Assembly (NCBI GenBank): GCA_001940645.1 | Contig: MDVS01000084.1 | Location: 1-8,287 of the forward strand | Length of the DNA stretch: 8,287 nt | Source of the DNA: Candidatus Heimdallarchaeota archaeon LC_3 | GTDB taxonomy: Archaea > Asgardarchaeota > Heimdallarchaeia > Hodarchaeales > LC-3 | Direction of reading: 5' to 3' | Part shown: positions 1 to 6,599 of the stretch, in pieces | Position numbering within the stretch: position 1 is the stretch's first letter | How the letters are laid out: the number at the start of each line of letters is the position of its first letter | Program-made: the position numbers and the translations under genes | Notes under the pieces: model-generated | Seen by the model: the letters and a program-made list of their open reading frames with translations, nothing else | What the model was told of the DNA's origin: nothing | Database searches by the model: none

Positions 1-234
1 ATTTCTTATTCTGATGACGATGAAAATCTCGCATTATGTGATTTTATTGGTTTGGAAAGAGAAGTTAATATCCAACTATTGAAAGGGGAAGTATCAGTTG
101 GGGATTATGTAATAGTTCATGTTGGTTATGCAATCCAAAAAATGGATATCGAAGATGCTCTTGAAACAATCAAAACTTTCAAAGATTTTGAGGATTTTCA
201 AAAAGAATTAGAAACTGGATTTGATATCGTATAA
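1..234 (+). CDS. hypC: HypC/HybG-type hydrogenase maturation chaperone, 3' part (5' end outside window)
   Basis: HypC is a small OB-fold protein that binds HypD and the hydrogenase large-subunit precursor and helps deliver the Fe(CN)2CO unit. The reading frame is open from the first base and ends in TAA at 232-234, giving 77 visible residues. The family pattern is recognisable: a strand ending in ALCDFIGLEREV, then the hallmark VGDYVIVHVGYAIQKMD, then an acidic helical tail (EDALETIKTFKDF). About ten N-terminal residues are missing, including the expected Met-Cys start whose Cys2 is essential in known HypC proteins, so its presence cannot be checked. A TTG at 52 could be taken for a start, but the family match continues upstream of it. 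The gene converges with hypD, with 94 bases between the stops, and is therefore not co-transcribed with hypD, which is unusual because the two products form a complex. Confidence 0.88.
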   Translation: MSYSDDDENLALCDFIGLEREVNIQLLKGEVSVGDYVIVHVGYAIQKMDIEDALETIKTFKDFEDFQKELETGFDIV

Positions 235-281
235 TTCTAATATTTTATCTATAATGGATTATCAAGTTTTTTGTGAATTGA

Positions 282-304
282 CAATAACAATGTAATTGTT
301 ATTG
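282..304. terminator. Perfect 10-bp hairpin between convergent hypC and hypD
   Basis: CAATAACAAT (282-291) is followed by a three-base loop (gta) and by its exact complement ATTGTTATTG (295-304). It sits 47 bases after the hypC stop and 24 bases after the hypD stop, in the only gap between these tail-to-tail genes, so it could form a 3'-end structure on both transcripts. No long T-run follows on either strand, so it is not a textbook intrinsic terminator; protection of mRNA ends or a binding site are alternatives. Confidence 0.45.
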
Positions 305-328
305 GAGAAGCTTTTCCTTACTTATATT

Positions 329-1465
329 TCAAGAATATATAGCTCTAATCCGACAAGTTCCCTCCAAACCTACCATACAGGGACCAATTGGTTTTTCTGG
401 GGAGCAACCATTCAAAAATAAACTACATTCTTCAGGATCCATTTTACCAATCACAACATCAGGACAGGAACATCCTATTGGTGTTTCATTTGTAGGAATT
501 GGAATTTTTTTTATATGATCCTCGTAGACTAATCGAGTATTCCATTCTGAAAATTTATCAGCAATTTCTAATCCTGATTTGGGAAAAACTCCTAATCCTC
601 TCCAATTTGCGTCTACAACTTTAAAAGCATTATCCATAACGTCTTTAGCAATCTTATTCCCTTCTTGTGTGACTGCACGCGTATATTTATTCACTAATTT
701 TGGTTCAGAGTAGGTAATTTGATTTAGTACAGAAGCCACTCCTGCAATCATGTCATATGGTTCAAAACCTGCTATAGCACACGGAATTTGATATTTATTG
801 AAAAAATTATTATAATAATTCACTCCTACGATAACAGAAACATGACCAGGTAAAAGAAATCCTTTAACATTAAATCCTGGAATTCCCATCAAGACATCTA
901 AAGCGGGGGGAACTAATCTATGAGAAGATAGCACACTAAAATTTTTAGGAAGTCCATTTTGTACTTCTAAAGCTGTAGTTGGTGCAGTAGTTTCGAAACC
1001 TGGAGAAATAAATATAATTTTCTTTTCAGGATTATTTTTTGCGATTTTGACAGCATCTAAGATAGAATAAACTGTAATTATCTTTGCTCCTTTTTGACGC
1101 GATCGTTCTAAAGATCCATTGGTTCCCGGTACTCTAATCATATCACCATAAGAAGTTATAATTGAATTTCGAACCTTCTCTGATAGGTGTACGGCGATAT
1201 CTGTGTCAAAAACCGGTGAAACACAAACAGGACATCCAGGGCCAGCTACTAATTTCAGCTTAGGAAATTCTTTTTGGAGGATGTAACGCAATCCATTTTT
1301 CATCAAAGTATCTTCATGAGTACCACAAACATGCATAATAAGTATTTTATCAATTTCCTCGTCAATGTTTATATAATCTTTCTTCATCTGGTTAAATAGA
1401 TGAGAAATTTGCTCCTTATTTCGTAATTCTTTATTAAGAAAAGCAACTAGATTTTTCATCGGCAT
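329..1465 (-). CDS. hypD: HypD, [4Fe-4S] scaffold protein for Fe(CN)2CO assembly
   Basis: HypD, with HypC, holds the iron on which the CN and CO ligands of [NiFe]-hydrogenases are assembled; it acts in the cytoplasm. Numbered from the ATG at 1465 (378 aa), the family signatures are CGTHE with the iron-site Cys47, GPGCPVCV with the Cys78/Cys81 redox pair, SYGDMIRVPG, FISPGFETTAPTTA, LLPGHVSVIVG, and a C-terminal cluster region with Cys332, 334, 347, 354, 363 and 371 (GCSC, CSPEKPIGPCM, EGTC). It therefore has the full cysteine set and normal length. The frame extends upstream to a TTG at 1483. I prefer ATG 1465 (a further ATG lies at 1459) because a TATA-like box is centred about 28 bases upstream, which suits leaderless initiation. 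The gene lies 64 bases downstream of hypE in the same direction, so the two may also be co-transcribed. The family call is secure; the exact start is not. Confidence 0.96.
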   Translation of the reverse strand: MPMKNLVAFLNKELRNKEQISHLFNQMKKDYINIDEEIDKILIMHVCGTHEDTLMKNGLRYILQKEFPKLKLVAGPGCPVCVSPVFDTDIAVHLSEKVRNSIITSYGDMIRVPGTNGSLERSRQKGAKIITVYSILDAVKIAKNNPEKKIIFISPGFETTAPTTALEVQNGLPKNFSVLSSHRLVPPALDVLMGIPGFNVKGFLLPGHVSVIVGVNYYNNFFNKYQIPCAIAGFEPYDMIAGVASVLNQITYSEPKLVNKYTRAVTQEGNKIAKDVMDNAFKVVDANWRGLGVFPKSGLEIADKFSEWNTRLVYEDHIKKIPIPTNETPIGCSCPDVVIGKMDPEECSLFLNGCSPEKPIGPCMVGLEGTCRIRAIYS

Positions 1466-1488
1466 ACCAAAAATAAATTCCAATTAAA

Positions 1489-1497
1489 ATTATAAAT
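1489..1497 (-). promoter_or_regulatory. TATA-like box upstream of hypD
   Basis: Read on the minus strand this is ATTTATAAT inside a wholly AT stretch between hypE and hypD. Its centre is about 28 bases upstream of the ATG at 1465, the spacing expected of an archaeal TATA box and a leaderless transcript. No purine-rich BRE is obvious and the background is AT-rich, so this is only suggestive. Confidence 0.3.
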
Positions 1498-1529
1498 AAT
1501 GATAAGTACATGTTAAGCCATCTTATTTT

Positions 1530-2552
1530 TTAGCAGACTCTTGGAATGAGTTCTCCTAAAGGTTTTTGTAACCTTCTTAAACCACCAACACTCGTTTTTA
1601 ACAGCACTTTAGAACTTTCAGAACTAAAAACTTCACCTATTATTTGGGCATCTTTTCCTAGTGAATTGTTTCTGATAATATTCAATATTTCTTTTGATTC
1701 ATCTTTTGGAACTGCGAGAATGGCTTTTCCTTCACAAGTTATTTCAAAAGGATCCAATCCAAGTAAATCGGCAGCTGATTGTACTGATGGATGAATCGGT
1801 ACATTTTCCTGATCTATGTGAATTTCAACGCGTGATTTTTCTGCCCATTCATTCAATGCGGAGGCGATTCCACCTCTGGTTGGATCTTTCATAGCATGAA
1901 TTGAATATTTAGAGACTAGAGGTAATAATAGATGTCTAAGGGATGCAACATCTGATTTCAAAGTCGTCTTAAATGATAGTCCTTCACGAAAAGACATTAA
2001 AGAAATACCATGGGAACCTATTGATCCAGTAACAATAATTTGGTCTGCTACTCGAACATTTGCATCAAGAATTCGTTCTTTTGAAATTCGTTTTCCAATT
2101 CCAGTTGTAACAATCATTAATTTGTCTAATTTTCCTTTAGGAATAACTTTAGTGTCACCTGCAATTATTGGAACTTGCTCTTGTTCGCAAATAGCGTTCA
2201 TAGAATTTAGAATTGTTTTCAAATCCTGCCATTCAAAACCTTCTTCTATTAACAAGGAGCTTGTGATGGCAATAGGCTCAGCACCCATCATAACAAGATC
2301 ATTTACCGTTCCACACATAGCTAGTTTCCCAATATCACCACCCGGAAAAAATAAAGGATCTACTGAATGCCCATCAGTTGAAATAACTAAATCCTGATTA
2401 TTCATAGAAAATATTGCTCCATCATCAAAAGCATCCATTCCTATGTCAGTTTCTGATGTATTTCTTTTCGAAAATGTTGACTGTATGGATTTTAGTAATT
2501 GATCCATTTTTAACCCACCAGCTCCATGTGAAAGTTCAATATATTTATCCAT
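1530..2552 (-). CDS. hypE: HypE, carbamoyl dehydratase that forms the thiocyanate for hydrogenase cyanide ligands
   Basis: HypE receives a carbamoyl group from HypF on its last cysteine and dehydrates it with ATP to a thiocyanate, the source of the cyanide ligands. It belongs to the PurM/AIR-synthase ATP-binding superfamily. Numbered from ATG 2552 (340 aa), visible motifs are SHGAGG near residue 10, FDDGAIF near 44, STDGHSVDPLFFPGG near 58-72, GTVNDLVMMGAEP, AGDTK near 131-135, KDPTRGG at 222-228 and CEGKAI near 273. The protein ends PRVC, so the essential terminal Cys340 is present and exactly C-terminal. An in-frame GTG at 2561 would add three residues; ATG is preferred because MDKYIELSHGAGG matches the usual start-to-motif distance and a TATA-like box lies about 20-25 bases upstream. 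It is divergent from hypF, with 182 bases between the two starts, and precedes hypD. Confidence 0.96.
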   Translation of the reverse strand: MDKYIELSHGAGGLKMDQLLKSIQSTFSKRNTSETDIGMDAFDDGAIFSMNNQDLVISTDGHSVDPLFFPGGDIGKLAMCGTVNDLVMMGAEPIAITSSLLIEEGFEWQDLKTILNSMNAICEQEQVPIIAGDTKVIPKGKLDKLMIVTTGIGKRISKERILDANVRVADQIIVTGSIGSHGISLMSFREGLSFKTTLKSDVASLRHLLLPLVSKYSIHAMKDPTRGGIASALNEWAEKSRVEIHIDQENVPIHPSVQSAADLLGLDPFEITCEGKAILAVPKDESKEILNIIRNNSLGKDAQIIGEVFSSESSKVLLKTSVGGLRRLQKPLGELIPRVC

Positions 2553-2568
2553 AGAAACCACAATTAAC

Positions 2569-2585
2569 TTTTAAAATAACATTCG
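2569..2585 (-). promoter_or_regulatory. Candidate BRE/TATA promoter of hypE
   Basis: On the minus strand the sequence CCGAATGTTATTTTAAAA resembles a BRE followed by an AT-rich TATA element. The TTTTAAAA core (2569-2576) lies about 20-25 bases upstream of ATG 2552, so transcription would begin at or next to the start codon. No Shine-Dalgarno sequence is seen, in line with a leaderless mRNA. The match is by eye and the region is AT-rich. Confidence 0.35.
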
Positions 2586-2698
2586 GTTCAATTTAATTAA
2601 TTTTTGAGTAAAACAGCTGTCCTAAGTAAGATTTTTTTCAAAAGAATTTTCAAATAATATGAGCCCATAATCATAAGTATGTCAAATTCAACAAAAAA

Positions 2699-2711
2699 GT
2701 TAATACTTAAC
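2699..2711. promoter_or_regulatory. GTTAA-tac-TTAAC inverted repeat in the hypE/hypF divergent region
   Basis: A 13-base dyad with perfect 5-base arms lies 24 bases upstream of the hypF TTG (2735). It overlaps the place where a hypF TATA box would have to be (TTAATACTTA). It could be a regulator site or the promoter core itself. In sequence this AT-rich, such a dyad can occur by chance. Confidence 0.25.
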
Positions 2712-2734
2712 AAAAACTCAAACAATGAATAAAA

Positions 2735-5101
2735 TTGAATATTCTTACTGAAAAGATTAAGATAACAGGAGTTGTTCAGGGAGTAGGTTTTAGGCCATTT
2801 GTTGTAAGATATGCAAAGAAACACAATATTAATGGTTATGTGATAAACAAAGGTAGTTTTGTTGAGATAATAATTCAGGGAGAGGAGAATACAGTTAAAA
2901 GATTTAAAGCATATTTCAAAGAAAACATTCCACCTTTAGCGATAATAAATTCAATCGAAATTAGTGAATTAGCAAATGAAGAAGAAATAATTTTTCAATC
3001 CTTTACAATAAAAGAAAGTAATAAAGACTCTTCTTTAACTGTGAGTTATATTCCTCCAGATATTGCAATTTGCGAAAATTGTTTAGAAGATATGAATCGG
3101 GGAGATAGAAAAGAACGCTATAAATATCCTTTTACTTCTTGTGTTGATTGCGGACCAAGATATACAGTTATTAAATCTCTTCCTTATGATAGAGAATCAA
3201 CAACTATGGATGAATTTCCACTATGCAAAAAATGTCAACTAGAATATACTAATCCTGATGATAGAAGGTTTCATGCTCAAACAACTTGCTGTGATACTTG
3301 TGGACCTATTTACTCTCTGTATGATAAAAATGGAGAAAAATTATCCTTTCAAGGAGAGGATTTAGTAAAATTTGTTGCAACAAAAATTACCGTGGGAAAA
3401 ATCATTGCAATTAAAGGAATAGGGGGAACGCATATCGTATGTTCAGCAGTTTTAAATGAACCTATAAAACGCATAAGGAAAACAAAAGGAGATCGAAAAA
3501 GAAAGCCTTTTGCTTTAATGTCTTATTCTCTAGAATCAATTAAAAAGTTTGCAATCGTTCCAGAAGGAATAGATAAGTTACTTTCTTCCATAAATAGGCC
3601 TATTGTTTTGCTTTCAAAACTGAAACATTTTCCATTAAGTAAGGATATTGCCCCATCTCTTCATAATGTCGGAGTCATGTTACCATATGCTGGAATTCAC
3701 TATTTATTACTGAGCCACCCAGATTGTCAAACTTTGGTTATGACCAGCGCAAATAGATCCCATGAACCAATCCAAATAGATAATCAAGAAATAATCGAAG
3801 ATTTAAATGAAATTGTTGACTATTTCTTATTGCATAATAGAGTTATACATCAAAGAGCAGATGACTCAGTAATTAAAGCCTTAATTCTTACATCCAAGGT
3901 TATTAATAAAGAAATAAGATTATTTATAAGAAAATCACGTGGATTTATCCCCGAACCAATTGATTGTTATAATTGGGATAAAGATAAAGCATTGATTGGT
4001 GTGAGTAGCGAGCTTCACACAACAGGCGCGTTAGTAATTAAACAAAAGATGTTTTTAACACAGTATATAGGAAATTTAAGATATGAAAAATCTTTGAAAT
4101 TTATTGAGTCTTCAATATCAAATCTTTCAACTATTTTGCAGAATCCAGAAGTTGATACAGTAGTTTCTGATCTTCATCCTTTATATATTTCCACAGAATT
4201 CGGTAAAGATCTGAGTAAAACAAACAATGCCAAATTTTTTCAAATTCAACATCACTTTGCTCATGCTTCATCATTACTTGGTGAAAATTCTCTTTATGAT
4301 GAAAAAGTCGTAATATTTGTGGGTGATGGTTTGGGTTTCGGAACAGATGGAAAAATCTGGGGTGGAGAATTTCTTAAAGGAACTATAGGAAACTTTGAGA
4401 GAATTAATCATTGGGATTATATCCAACAACCCGGAGGAGATTTAGCAACAAAAAATCCTATTAGAATGATTATCAGTTACCTATTAAAAGAAAAAATGGA
4501 TATTCTTGATATTAAAAAAGTAATCAAAGACATCAATATTGATGAAAAAGAATTGGGAATTATTATTGAACAATGTGAGAAAAAAATTAACACTCCATTA
4601 ACAAGTTCCACTGGTCGTTTTCTAGACAGTGTAGCTGTATTATTAGGATTAACTGAAGAGGCTAGCTATGAAGGTGAACCAGCAATAATGCTCGAATCTT
4701 TAGCAATGGAGAAATTATGTGAAAATAAGATTGAGAAAAAGAATTTACTTTTAAAAAAATATCTCAATGAGTCTCTGAGTAACACCAATTTATCCTTATT
4801 ATTCAAATTAGTTGTTGAATTGATGCAAGAAAATTTTGATAAATCACACCTTGCTTATCTTGTCCATGATGTTATTGGTAATTTAATAGCTATAGAGTGC
4901 ATGAAAATTGCATCTGAAAGTGAAAATATTAAATATATTGGATTTACAGGTGGTGTAGCTTATAATGATATTATAAGCTCAGTTTTATTTAGTATTGTAA
5001 TTAAAAAAGGATATCTACCTTTGATACATAACAAACTTCCACCCGGAGATGGAGGAATTTCAGCAGGGCAGTGTTTTTATTACATACACCATAATAGATA
5101 G
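2735..5101 (+). CDS. hypF: HypF carbamoyltransferase (acylphosphatase-zinc finger-YrdC-Kae1-like)
   Basis: HypF hydrolyses carbamoyl phosphate, makes carbamoyl-adenylate and transfers the carbamoyl group to the C-terminal cysteine of HypE. At 788 aa it is full length with all domains in order. The acylphosphatase domain (about 6-95) has GVVQGVGFRPFV with Arg20 and GYVIN with Asn38. The double zinc finger has Cys113/116, 136/139, 164/167 and 186/189. The YrdC-like domain (about 205-395) has KGIGG, RKPFALM, MLPYAGIHYLLL, TSANRSHEPI and RADDSV. The Kae1-like domain (about 418-788) has QHHFAH (His506/507/510), GDGLGFGTDGKIWGGE, TGGVAYN and PPGDGGISAGQ. Some motif positions differ from the common bacterial form: GGTHIVCSA for GGFHLxCDA, SELHTT for ELKNT, and PPGDGG for PPNDGG. 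TTG 2735 is the only usable start, because an in-frame TGA lies 9 bases upstream and the nearby ATG at 2725 is out of frame. It is divergent from hypE and convergent with the DUF3179 gene. Confidence 0.96.
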   Translation: MNILTEKIKITGVVQGVGFRPFVVRYAKKHNINGYVINKGSFVEIIIQGEENTVKRFKAYFKENIPPLAIINSIEISELANEEEIIFQSFTIKESNKDSSLTVSYIPPDIAICENCLEDMNRGDRKERYKYPFTSCVDCGPRYTVIKSLPYDRESTTMDEFPLCKKCQLEYTNPDDRRFHAQTTCCDTCGPIYSLYDKNGEKLSFQGEDLVKFVATKITVGKIIAIKGIGGTHIVCSAVLNEPIKRIRKTKGDRKRKPFALMSYSLESIKKFAIVPEGIDKLLSSINRPIVLLSKLKHFPLSKDIAPSLHNVGVMLPYAGIHYLLLSHPDCQTLVMTSANRSHEPIQIDNQEIIEDLNEIVDYFLLHNRVIHQRADDSVIKALILTSKVINKEIRLFIRKSRGFIPEPIDCYNWDKDKALIGVSSELHTTGALVIKQKMFLTQYIGNLRYEKSLKFIESSISNLSTILQNPEVDTVVSDLHPLYISTEFGKDLSKTNNAKFFQIQHHFAHASSLLGENSLYDEKVVIFVGDGLGFGTDGKIWGGEFLKGTIGNFERINHWDYIQQPGGDLATKNPIRMIISYLLKEKMDILDIKKVIKDINIDEKELGIIIEQCEKKINTPLTSSTGRFLDSVAVLLGLTEEASYEGEPAIMLESLAMEKLCENKIEKKNLLLKKYLNESLSNTNLSLLFKLVVELMQENFDKSHLAYLVHDVIGNLIAIECMKIASESENIKYIGFTGGVAYNDIISSVLFSIVIKKGYLPLIHNKLPPGDGGISAGQCFYYIHHNR

Positions 5102-5123
5102 AAAATTACTAATAAATTTCTTT

Positions 5124-6245
5124 TCACATTATCAATAGTGTATCGGGAAAAAAAGATACCCATGCGAACCACATTACATCAAAATAAAAAATCGGATCTA
5201 AAATACCTATGTCTGAAGTTCCAAGAGTTGTCCATTTATTATTCGTTTGGTCATCAACAATAGATCCATTATTGATAGAAAAAGTGTAATCTTGACCATT
5301 CACTTTACTATAATAAACCCGAGCTACATCCAAGCTTTTATCATAAAAAATAACAATACTCTGGTTGCCTAGGTCGGTATTAATTATTTTTTCTTGCCTA
5401 ATTAGCTCTTTTTCAACAGCTAAATACGATTGATTTAGTTGAACTCCAATAACTACAGATTTTTCTGGTAATTGAGGATCAAAATATAAAGTTGAGAAAA
5501 TAGGTCCCCCAGAATTATAAAATGAGTTTGGATTTTCATAAGATCCGTAAGGGTCGTTTCCATAAGGTCTGATATATCCAGTTTCATCAGATAAAACTAA
5601 AGTGTCGGGATATTTTGCTTTCCACAATCCCCAATTTGTCCATAATAATTGCACTTTTTCTAATGTTGTATTTGTACCTTCTCCCATAACAGCTTGCCCT
5701 ATAATTTGAGGCCAATAGGAGCCGGTAAGTCGATCATACATAACTAAATTACTATTAACTAACTTTCCTGAAGTACCAAAGGTTGTTTCTCTAGAGTTTA
5801 CATGAGCTACAAATCCTAACGCAGAACCAGTTAGCGGACAATATGTAATTGAAATTTTAGTTTCATTTCCTCTAGTATTTATAATTTCATGATAAACTAC
5901 TATTCTTTGAGGAAAAGCGATAATTTCTCCTTCAAATACCAACCCGAAAATAATATCACTATCTTCTAAAAGTAAATCAGCTTCAATTCTATTAATGTAT
6001 TGCGGATTGTTTATTGCGGGTATACCATCTTTTGGTACACCTCCTGAAAATATATTATCTGCAAGAACATCAATAAATGATCTATTTTCATAAGGATTTG
6101 GGTCAAAGGATTGATCTTCTGCAGGATTATTAGTTGAAATATCGAATATAGATGGAAAGAAAATAAAACTGATCGAGCTTAAACCCAAAATAATGACGAA
6201 TAACAAAAAAAAAGCCGTTTTTTTAGTAATAAAATCACCTGACAA
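5124..6245 (-). CDS. Membrane-anchored DUF3179 domain protein, function unknown
   Basis: The 373-aa product has a short basic N-terminus (KK at 8-9), one hydrophobic segment at about 11-33 and then a soluble outward-facing domain, so it is either a signal-anchored or a secreted protein. The DUF3179 pattern is clear: SGGVPKDGIPAINNPQ near 67-82, a GLVFEGEIIAFPQRIVVYHE strand pair with His119, ITYCPLTGSA at 133-142 containing the only cysteine (Cys136), FGTSGKLVNSNLVMYDR at 156-172, SDETGYIRPYG near 219-229 and the terminal WFAWVSFFPDT. Six N-x-S/T sequons (Asn54, 127, 192, 271, 294, 326) would allow archaeal N-glycosylation. No biochemical role is established that I can name. The start is uncertain: TTG 6245 is the longest frame, but an AGGTGAT ribosome-binding-like site lies inside the frame just upstream of an ATT codon at 6230. 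The gene converges with hypF (22-base gap), and nothing links it to hydrogenase assembly except position. Confidence 0.88.
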   Translation of the reverse strand: MSGDFITKKTAFFLLFVIILGLSSISFIFFPSIFDISTNNPAEDQSFDPNPYENRSFIDVLADNIFSGGVPKDGIPAINNPQYINRIEADLLLEDSDIIFGLVFEGEIIAFPQRIVVYHEIINTRGNETKISITYCPLTGSALGFVAHVNSRETTFGTSGKLVNSNLVMYDRLTGSYWPQIIGQAVMGEGTNTTLEKVQLLWTNWGLWKAKYPDTLVLSDETGYIRPYGNDPYGSYENPNSFYNSGGPIFSTLYFDPQLPEKSVVIGVQLNQSYLAVEKELIRQEKIINTDLGNQSIVIFYDKSLDVARVYYSKVNGQDYTFSINNGSIVDDQTNNKWTTLGTSDIGILDPIFYFDVMWFAWVSFFPDTLLIM

Positions 6246-6267
6246 TATTTAATTTTCTGAAAAGAGA

Positions 6268-6277
6268 TTATAATTTA
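6268..6277 (-). promoter_or_regulatory. TATA-like box upstream of the DUF3179 gene
   Basis: The minus-strand reading AAATTATAAT is centred about 27 bases upstream of TTG 6245. It would place the RNA start at or very near the annotated start, leaving a leader of about 15 bases if ATT 6230 is the true start. Weak evidence in an AT-rich region. Confidence 0.28.
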
Positions 6278-6430
6278 TTAGTATGATTTTCATAACACTA
6301 CTACTAAAAATGATGATTGTAAACTTGGTAATTTTTTATGTTTCCAATCATTAATTGAATTTTTAAAAAATGATCAAATAAATCATAGAGGATTTTTAAT
6401 TTATAAGTGAATCAATTCATTTTTTCGTCA

Positions 6431-6444
6431 AAATTTATAAATTT
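6431..6444 (+). promoter_or_regulatory. Candidate TATA box for the solute-binding protein gene
   Basis: TTTATAAA (6434-6441) is the best archaeal TATA match in the gap and is embedded in a perfect 14-base palindrome AAATTTATAAATTT. A start of transcription about 25 bases downstream (near 6462) would give a leader of roughly 135-140 bases before ATG 6600. A weaker AT-rich element near 6529-6536 could instead give a leader of about 40 bases. Confidence 0.33.
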
Positions 6445-6485
6445 AATGTCCGAAAGTCTTTTAAACACTTGATAAACGGGTAAAT

Positions 6486-6531
6486 AGAATCTCGATTCTT
6501 TAAGAGATTTCACAAGAACTTAGATTTCTAA
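6486..6531 (+). promoter_or_regulatory. Dyad-rich leader segment upstream of the solute-binding protein gene
   Basis: Three small dyads lie close together. AGAATC-tc-GATTCT (6486-6499) overlaps AATCTC (6488-6493), which can alternatively pair with GAGATT (6504-6509). TTAGA-tt-TCTAA spans 6520-6531. The first two are mutually exclusive as RNA hairpins. A further stem AACTA/TAGTT (6556-6560 with 6567-6571) lies between them and the ribosome-binding site. Each is short; together they suggest, but do not prove, a structured leader. Confidence 0.25.
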
Positions 6532-6587
6532 TAAATTACGTATTCATTCAATACTAACTACTTTTTTAGTTGATTTTATTAGAAAAT

Positions 6588-6593
6588 AAGGTG
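6588..6593 (+). promoter_or_regulatory. Shine-Dalgarno site AAGGTG that fixes the ATG 6600 start
   Basis: AAGGTG is complementary to the archaeal 16S rRNA 3' end (core CACCT) and is separated from ATG 6600 by six bases. It decides against the longer frame from TTG 6570, which would put hydrophilic residues in front of the membrane anchor. No comparable site precedes the starts of hypD, hypE or hypF. Confidence 0.7.
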
Positions 6594-6599
6594 TTAAAT

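Larger units (their letters stand above)
6246..6599. other. Gene-free stretch between divergent DUF3179 and solute-binding protein genes
   Basis: I see no supported gene in these roughly 350 very AT-rich bases. They contain a minus-strand TATA candidate near 6268-6277, a plus-strand TATA candidate near 6434-6441, and a probable leader for the solute-binding protein with several small dyads. One 23-codon hydrophobic frame (6283-6354) is present but has no ribosome-binding site or other support. Confidence 0.6.

Noticed and set aside
2122..2397. A 91-codon plus-strand frame inside hypE
   Set aside because: It is antisense to the conserved core of HypE, and its residues mirror the hypE codons without any family pattern.
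2597..2824. A 75-codon minus-strand frame over the hypE/hypF gap and hypF start
   Set aside because: It overlaps the well-supported acylphosphatase domain of hypF and has low-complexity Leu/Phe/Lys/Ser composition typical of AT-rich noncoding sequence.
6283..6354. A 23-codon hydrophobic frame (MIFITLLLKMM...) upstream of the solute-binding protein
   Set aside because: It has no ribosome-binding site, no promoter at a fitting distance and no neighbour support; AT-rich DNA yields such hydrophobic short frames by chance.
6408..6426. TGAATcaATTCA followed by six Ts as a terminator
   Set aside because: The dyad can form only a four-bp A/T-rich stem and no gene on the plus strand ends upstream of it.
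6473..6484. AAACGGGTAAAT in the solute-binding protein leader as a second copy of the TTTACGGGTTAT stem arm
   Set aside because: Only the ACGGGT core is shared, no complementary ACCCGT arm lies nearby, and the flanks differ.
6570..6599. TTG start giving ten extra residues before the solute-binding protein
   Set aside because: The Shine-Dalgarno AAGGTG lies inside this extension and points to ATG 6600, and the added residues would precede the membrane anchor without benefit.
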